A stretch of DNA of 36,764 nucleotides, taken from contig CAJUHG010000023.1 in the NCBI GenBank assembly GCA_910586005.1, forward strand, positions 1 to 36,764, read 5' to 3'. The notes below the pieces were generated by a model. That model was not told the origin of the DNA, made no database searches, and worked only from the letters and a program-made list of their open reading frames with translations. This DNA is from an uncultured Lachnospiraceae bacterium (lineage in GTDB: Bacteria; Bacillota; Clostridia; Lachnospirales; Lachnospiraceae). Shown piece after piece: positions 32,970 through 36,764 of this stretch; position 1 is the first letter of the stretch; each line of letters opens with the position of its first letter. The position numbers were made by a program, and so were the translations under genes.

Positions 32970-33767
32970 ATGAAAGAAAGATTAGATGTACTTTTAGTAC
33001 AACGTGGATTTGCTCCCTCTAGAGAAAAAGCAAAAGCTATGATTATGGAGGGAAATGTATTTGTAGCAGGTCAAAGAGAAGATAAAGCGGGAACTTCATT
33101 TGATATAAAAGCAGAAATTGAGATTCGTGGAAATACCTTAAAATATGTAAGTCGTGGCGGTTTAAAATTAGAGAAAGCAATCAAAAATTTTGCAATTAGT
33201 CTGGAAGATAAAACTTGTATGGATATTGGAGCTTCTACAGGAGGATTTACAGATTGTATGCTTCAAAATGGAGCAAGAAAAGTGTATGCTGTGGATGTAG
33301 GATATGGACAGTTTGCATGGAAATTGCGCCAAGATACGCGTGTAGTCTGTATGGAGAAAACAAATATTCGTTATGTAATGCCAGAGGATATTGCAGATGT
33401 ACTGGATTTTGCGTCTGTAGATGTCTCTTTTATTTCTCTAACAAAAGTACTTCCAGTAGCAAAAGAACTGCTTTCGGACAAGGGCGAAATGGTATGCTTA
33501 ATTAAACCACAATTTGAAGCAGGTAGGGAAAAAGTAGGAAAAAAAGGAGTTGTGCGAGATCCGAGAGTACAAGAAGAAGTCATTGAAAAGATTATTGGTT
33601 TTGCAAGGGAAATTGGTTTTGGTGTGCGAAATCTAGAATATTCTCCAATTAAAGGACCAGAAGGAAATATTGAGTATTTGGTATATATACAAAAAGGAAT
33701 GGAAAGTCAGGAGGAATTGGTGGATGTGGCGGCTGTGGTAGCACAGGCACATGAAACACTGACATAA
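32970..33767 (+). CDS. tlyA: TlyA family rRNA (cytidine-2'-O)-methyltransferase
   Basis: A 265-residue protein with an N-terminal S4 RNA-binding domain (RLDVLLVQRGFAPSREKAKAMIMEG) and an FtsJ-like SAM methyltransferase. The SAM loop is DIGASTGGFTDCML. The likely catalytic set is K in RGGLKLEKA, D in VDVSFISLTKV, K in LIKPQFE and E in the segment GPEGNIEYL. In mycobacteria TlyA methylates 16S and 23S rRNA at cytidines; activity in this clade is less studied. The gene overlaps no neighbour but ends 4 bp before nadK. Confidence 0.93.
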   Translation: MKERLDVLLVQRGFAPSREKAKAMIMEGNVFVAGQREDKAGTSFDIKAEIEIRGNTLKYVSRGGLKLEKAIKNFAISLEDKTCMDIGASTGGFTDCMLQNGARKVYAVDVGYGQFAWKLRQDTRVVCMEKTNIRYVMPEDIADVLDFASVDVSFISLTKVLPVAKELLSDKGEMVCLIKPQFEAGREKVGKKGVVRDPRVQEEVIEKIIGFAREIGFGVRNLEYSPIKGPEGNIEYLVYIQKGMESQEELVDVAAVVAQAHETLT

Positions 33768-33771
33768 AGGG

Positions 33772-34629
33772 ATGAATCATTTTTATATTATTGCAAATGC
33801 GCAAAAAGACTATCAACTAGAAATAACAAAAAAAATTCAGCAATTTATTATACAAAATGGTGGTACTTGTGATTATCAATTAAATCAAGAACAGGAAGGT
33901 ACCATATTTGATAAGAGGCAGATTCCAGACGATACAGAATGTATTTTTGTGGTAGGCGGAGATGGTACTTTATTGGGGGCAGCTAGAATTATGGCAGATA
34001 GAAATATTCCTCTGATTGGTGTAAATACAGGACATGTTGGATATCTTTGTGAATTGGAAACAGATACGGTGCTAAATGGTGTGAAACAGCTTTTGACCGA
34101 AAAGGAATATACCATAGAACAGAGAATATTATTGTCAGGAAGTTGTATTACTAGGGAAGGAAAGACAAAACAACAAATGGCATTGAATGATGTGGTGATT
34201 CATCGCTCAGGTAGACTACAGGTAGTAGATTTAATTATTTTTGTAAATGGGGAATATTTAAATACATACAGTGCAGATGGAATTATTATTGCCACACCTA
34301 CAGGCTCTACTGCTTATAGTATGTCAGCAGGTGGGCCCATTGTAGATCCAAAAGCAAATCTTTTGCTAATTACACCTATCAGTCCTCATACCTTAAATGC
34401 AAAAAGTATTGTTTTAGGAGCAGAAGATAAAATTACCATAGAAGTTGCAGTAAGGAATGGAGAACAAGAGGAAAAAGTAGAAGTTAGTTTTGATGGCAAT
34501 CCGGTAGGAACTTTGCGAGCAGGAGAAAGTATTACAATTCAAAAAGCGCCAGTTTGTACAAAGATATTAAAATTAAGTCGTTTAAGTTTTTTAGAAAGGC
34601 TTCGAAAGAAACTACATGATTATACATGA
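33772..34629 (+). CDS. nadK: NAD kinase
   Basis: The 285-residue enzyme that phosphorylates NAD to NADP. It carries the GGDGT motif at 62-66 (FVVGGDGTLLGAAR) with the catalytic aspartate D64, GVNTGHVGYLCE, NDVVIHRS, and the conserved DGIIIATPTGSTAYSMSAGG segment. AAAGGG four bases before the ATG is a close ribosome site. The gene starts 4 bp after tlyA and its end is followed 22 bp later by argR, so it is in one operon with both. Confidence 0.97.
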   Translation: MNHFYIIANAQKDYQLEITKKIQQFIIQNGGTCDYQLNQEQEGTIFDKRQIPDDTECIFVVGGDGTLLGAARIMADRNIPLIGVNTGHVGYLCELETDTVLNGVKQLLTEKEYTIEQRILLSGSCITREGKTKQQMALNDVVIHRSGRLQVVDLIIFVNGEYLNTYSADGIIIATPTGSTAYSMSAGGPIVDPKANLLLITPISPHTLNAKSIVLGAEDKITIEVAVRNGEQEEKVEVSFDGNPVGTLRAGESITIQKAPVCTKILKLSRLSFLERLRKKLHDYT

Positions 34630-34651
34630 CAGGCAATATAGGAGGAATTGT

Positions 34652-35104
34652 ATGAAATCGAAGCGTCAAGCAAAAATTTTGGAAATTATTAGAAAAAATA
34701 ATATAGAAACACAAGAAGAACTTTCAGATTATTTAGAACAAGAAGGATTTTATGTGACACAAGCAACTGTGTCTAGAGATATTCGCGAATTAAAATTAAC
34801 AAAAGTAACAAGTAGCAGTGGGCGTCAAAAATATGTTACTTTCATAAAAGGTCCTAGAGATATGAATGAAAAGTATATTCGTGTGTTTAGGGATGGATTT
34901 GTTTCTGTAGATATGGCACAAAATATTCTAGTGATTAAAACAGTTTCAGGCATGGCAATGGCTGTTGCAGCAGCGTTAGATGCTATGGATTACTATGAGA
35001 TTGTTGGAAGTATCGCTGGAGATGATACGATTATGTGTGCAATACGTACGGTGGAAGATACAGAAATTTTAATGAAAAAATTTCGCAAGATGATAGAAGA
35101 ATAA
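34652..35104 (+). CDS. argR: Arginine repressor ArgR/AhrC
   Basis: A 150-residue DNA-binding regulator of arginine synthesis and catabolism. The N-terminal winged helix is clear (KRQAKILEIIRKNNIETQEELSDYL... then VTQATVSRDIRELKL). The C-terminal hexamerisation and arginine-binding domain holds the conserved SIAGDDTIMCAIR, whose aspartates contact arginine. AGGAGGAATTGT precedes the ATG at 34652. An in-frame ATG at 34616 overlaps nadK and lacks a site. Position before recN is common in Firmicutes. Confidence 0.96.
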   Translation: MKSKRQAKILEIIRKNNIETQEELSDYLEQEGFYVTQATVSRDIRELKLTKVTSSSGRQKYVTFIKGPRDMNEKYIRVFRDGFVSVDMAQNILVIKTVSGMAMAVAAALDAMDYYEIVGSIAGDDTIMCAIRTVEDTEILMKKFRKMIEE

Positions 35105-35135
35105 AGAATAGAAAGGTGATAAAAGGAGAAAGTAT

Positions 35136-36764
35136 ATGTTGGTAAGTCTGCATGTGAAAAATCTTGCCTTGATGGAGGAAGCAGAGGTAGAATTTGGCAA
35201 TGGATTAAATATTCTTTCAGGAGAAACTGGAGCAGGAAAATCTATTATCATTGGTTCTGTGAATCTTGCCTTAGGAGAGAAAGTCCCAAAAGAAATGCTA
35301 CGAGAGCAAGCAGATTATGCATTGGTGGAGTTGATTTTTCGAGTAGAAAATAAGGAACAGAAAAAATTGTTAGAAGAGATGGATATATTTCCAGAAAATA
35401 ATGAAGTGATTATGTCTCGGAAAGTTACAGCTTCTAGAAGCATAGGAAAAATTAATTCAGAGATAGTATCTGCTTCTTGTATGAAAAAAGTAGCTTCTCT
35501 CCTTATTGATATTCATGGACAACATGAGCATCAATCTTTGCTTTATAAGAAAAAACATCTAGAAATTCTAGATGCATATGGGAAAGAACAGCTAGAGGAA
35601 AAAAAGAAAATTTTAAAGCAGCTTTACCAAGAATATCAGAAACTTCAGGAAGAAAAAGTACAAGCTCTTTCTGATGGAGAAGGAAGGGAGCGAGAGCTTT
35701 CTTTTTTAGAGTATGAAATTCAAGAAATAGAAGAAGCCAATTTAACATTAGGAGAGGATGAAGAGTTAGAACTTTCTTTCCGCAAAATGGCAAATAGTCG
35801 TCAAATTATGGAAGCGGTAGGACTAGCTTATAAAATGACAGGAGGTACTACAAGCGCAACAGAACAGATAGGACAGGCCTTAAGAGAACTTCAATCAATT
35901 ATTGATTATGACCCACAGTTAGAATCGCTGTATGAACAGCTTGGGGAATTAGATAGTTTATTAAATGATTTTAATCGAGAATTGTCTGGTTATATTTCTG
36001 AGGAAGAGTTCGATGAGGAAAGTTTTTTTGAAGTAGAGAAGCGTTTAGATGAAATAAATCATTTAAAAGATAAATTTGGAGGAAGTATTGAAACAATTCT
36101 TCAGGCGAAAGAAGAAAAAGAAAAACGATATCATAAATTAAAAGATTATGAGGAATACTTATTACAATTGGAAAAACGGCTTGAAAAAGCGGAAATTGCA
36201 TTAAAAAATATTTGTGAAGAAGTATCTAAAATTAGAAAAAATTATGCCAAAAAGCTAACCAAGCAGGTCCAGGCTGCATTATTAGATCTCAATTTTTTAG
36301 ATGTCAATTTTACAATGGAATTTCAAGAAACAAAAAATTATACCATAAATGGTATAGATGAAGCAGAATTTTTGATTTCTACTAATCCAGGGGAACCTTT
36401 AAAACCTTTGGGAAAAGTAGCATCTGGTGGAGAATTAAGCCGAATTATGTTGGCAATTAAAACTATTTTAGCAGAAACAGATGAAATTGAAACGTTAATT
36501 TTTGATGAAATTGATACTGGAATTAGCGGAAGAACAGCTCAGATGGTGGCAGAGAAAATGAATGTAATCGGAAGAAAGCACCAAGTAATTTGTATTACTC
36601 ATCTTCCACAGATTGCAGCAATGGCAGATAATCATTTTTTAATTAGTAAAGATGTAATAAATAATACAACTCTTTCTAAGATACAACTTTTAGACCAGAA
36701 ACAAAGTATTACAGAGCTTGGAAGGATGTTAGGTGGTGTAAAAATAACAGATAAAGTAATGGAA
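35136..36764 (+). CDS. recN: DNA repair ATPase RecN (cut by the window edge)
   Basis: An SMC-like ATPase that acts early at double-strand breaks. 543 codons are open to the end of the window with no stop, close to the family's usual 555-570. The ATG at 35136 follows AAAAGGAGAAAGTAT. Walker A is GETGAGKS near residues 33-40, then DIHGQHEHQSLL, a central coiled coil, the ABC signature SGGELSRIMLAIK, Walker B TLIFDEIDTGISG and the switch THLPQIAAMAD. The final residues are outside the window. No frameshift was seen. Confidence 0.96.
   Translation, partial: MLVSLHVKNLALMEEAEVEFGNGLNILSGETGAGKSIIIGSVNLALGEKVPKEMLREQADYALVELIFRVENKEQKKLLEEMDIFPENNEVIMSRKVTASRSIGKINSEIVSASCMKKVASLLIDIHGQHEHQSLLYKKKHLEILDAYGKEQLEEKKKILKQLYQEYQKLQEEKVQALSDGEGRERELSFLEYEIQEIEEANLTLGEDEELELSFRKMANSRQIMEAVGLAYKMTGGTTSATEQIGQALRELQSIIDYDPQLESLYEQLGELDSLLNDFNRELSGYISEEEFDEESFFEVEKRLDEINHLKDKFGGSIETILQAKEEKEKRYHKLKDYEEYLLQLEKRLEKAEIALKNICEEVSKIRKNYAKKLTKQVQAALLDLNFLDVNFTMEFQETKNYTINGIDEAEFLISTNPGEPLKPLGKVASGGELSRIMLAIKTILAETDEIETLIFDEIDTGISGRTAQMVAEKMNVIGRKHQVICITHLPQIAAMADNHFLISKDVINNTTLSKIQLLDQKQSITELGRMLGGVKITDKVME

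Overview
The window is AT-rich DNA from a low-GC Gram-positive bacterium. The run asp23 - nusB - xseA - xseB - ispA - dxs - tlyA - nadK - argR - recN on the right is the arrangement seen in Clostridia, and the style of the tail genes and hybrid kinase fits Lachnospiraceae. That family assignment is inference from gene content and order.

Layout. (1) 1-1950: a complete IS3-family (IS150-like) element, 206-1925, that has jumped into the loop of an intrinsic terminator hairpin and left a 3-bp target duplication. (2) 2087-5301: a promoter and a 1045-aa soluble hybrid histidine kinase with PAS domains and two receivers. (3) 5430-27203: about 22 kb, all on the minus strand apart from intron cargo, encoding a non-contractile (siphovirus-type) tail and a lysis cassette. 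In transcription order: unknown 247-aa protein, putative major tail tube protein, 93-aa Cys-rich protein, 122-aa protein, giant tape measure protein, 81-aa coiled coil, tail-associated protein with S74 chaperone, distal tail protein, BppU-type receptor-binding protein, a glycosyltransferase with an unusual N-terminal domain, XhlA-like protein, r1t-type holin, and NlpC/P60 endolysin. There is no terminase, portal, capsid, integrase or replication gene, and both sides are bounded by unrelated genes. I read it as a head-less tail particle locus (F-type tailocin candidate) rather than a prophage. (4) 27595-36764: the housekeeping run on the plus strand, ending in recN cut by the window edge.

Main result. 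The tape measure gene looks broken (357 codons, then a 1.6-kb gap, then 1914 codons), but the gap is a group I self-splicing intron, 21822-23449 on the minus strand. An internal guide, GAGTAAGCCGAC at 23411-23400, matches the predicted exon junction GTCGGT|TTACTC across all 12 positions, the only non-Watson-Crick pair being the diagnostic U.G at the 5' splice site. Q, R and S core motifs and P2, P3, P6a, P7 and P8 stems are present in order, the intron ends in G, and splicing joins the exons in frame into a 2271-aa protein. The 3' part of the intron carries two tandem, essentially identical copies of a 136-codon zinc-ribbon gene running antisense to the intron. The layout recalls IStrons (ribozyme first, cargo before the 3' splice site), but no transposase or homing endonuclease is present.

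Other signals: decayed tandem repeats just past the stop codons of the tube protein, tail-associated protein and xseA genes; a multi-stem, potentially structured RNA between a terminator and the lysis cassette; and the glycosyltransferase gene flanked by hairpins like a cargo module.
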